Of a stretch of 64,000 bases of DNA, positions 63,934 to 64,000 are shown in pieces. The notes under the pieces were generated by a model. It made no database searches and was not told the DNA's origin. It saw nothing but the letters and a program-made list of their open reading frames with translations. The DNA comes from Intrasporangium calvum. GTDB lineage: Bacteria > Actinomycetota > Actinomycetes > Actinomycetales > Dermatophilaceae. The DNA lies in contig NZ_JAPFQL010000002.1 of the NCBI RefSeq assembly GCF_028446585.1, positions 41,191-105,190 on the forward strand, written 5' to 3'. The translations under genes and the position numbers were made by a program. How positions within the stretch are numbered: the first letter of the stretch is position 1; the number at the start of each line of letters is the position of its first letter.

Positions 63934-64000
63934 GAAAGTGACGCACATCACATTGGCGCGTACCGTCGAAGAGGGGCTGCGCTGATCAGGGAGGCCCGCG

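Overview
The window is high-GC DNA (roughly 70% G+C by eye), densely packed and with many 4-bp ATGA/GTGA gene overlaps, as expected of an actinobacterial chromosome. Gene order (miaA/miaB/recX/recA/DUF3046; clgR/cinA/pgsA/rimO/ftsK/rnj/dapA/thyA; ileS/folC/DUF4233/ndk/mreBCD/mrdA) and protein families point to Actinomycetia, most likely Micrococcales. A placement near Intrasporangiaceae is my inference. I saw no rRNA, tRNA, CRISPR array, transposase, prophage or integrase.

Layout. 1-14.4 kb: the end of a class V aminotransferase, dapF, an ArsR-SulP pair, miaA, def, a DUF4037 protein, miaB, yceI, recX, recA (with an intein and an SOS box), a macro-domain gene, DUF3046 and a DUF3352 protein. 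14.4-29.5 kb: clgR-cinA-pgsA-rimO, a dipeptidase, a K+-channel-like protein, ftsK, a SAM-IV-riboswitch-controlled cysteine-desulfurase-like gene, an EEP-family enzyme, RNase J, dapA, folA and thyA. 29.6-36.4 kb: a membrane protein, the phenylacetyl-CoA epoxidase operon paaABCDE, a GNAT enzyme and azlCD. 36.4-42.3 kb: a membrane/lipoprotein-like fusion, dapB, pnp, rpsO and a DUF6131 miniprotein. 42.4-49.3 kb: the soluble NAD-linked formate dehydrogenase operon fdsGBAD, then lpd. 49.3-64 kb: a FUSC protein, mrdA-mreDCB, ndk, DUF4233, an L7/L12-domain membrane protein, folC-GNAT-ileS behind a T-box leader, a FAD oxidase and a DUF4916 Nudix-like protein.

The genes combine into recognisable modules: lysine/peptidoglycan precursors (dapF, dapA, dapB), tRNA and ribosome modification (miaA, miaB, rimO), DNA repair (recA, recX), RNA turnover (rnj, pnp), thymidylate/folate (thyA, folA, folC), cell elongation (mreBCD, mrdA), aromatic catabolism (paa) and formate oxidation (fds).

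The most unusual signal is not a gene. A 19-bp motif, consensus GTATGCCGCTGRGCTCGCT, usually preceded by C, occurs 18 times in 64 kb with no strand preference. Half of the copies are intergenic, often beside or forming hairpins, and one lies inside the ileS T-box leader. The other nine sit inside genes, several in tails or poorly conserved loops, and encode short SPAAY or YAAxL peptides. Its density, two-strand distribution and hairpin association resemble a DNA-uptake-sequence system. A separate ~370-bp stretch of ileS has clearly different codon usage, which fits import of foreign DNA by homologous recombination.
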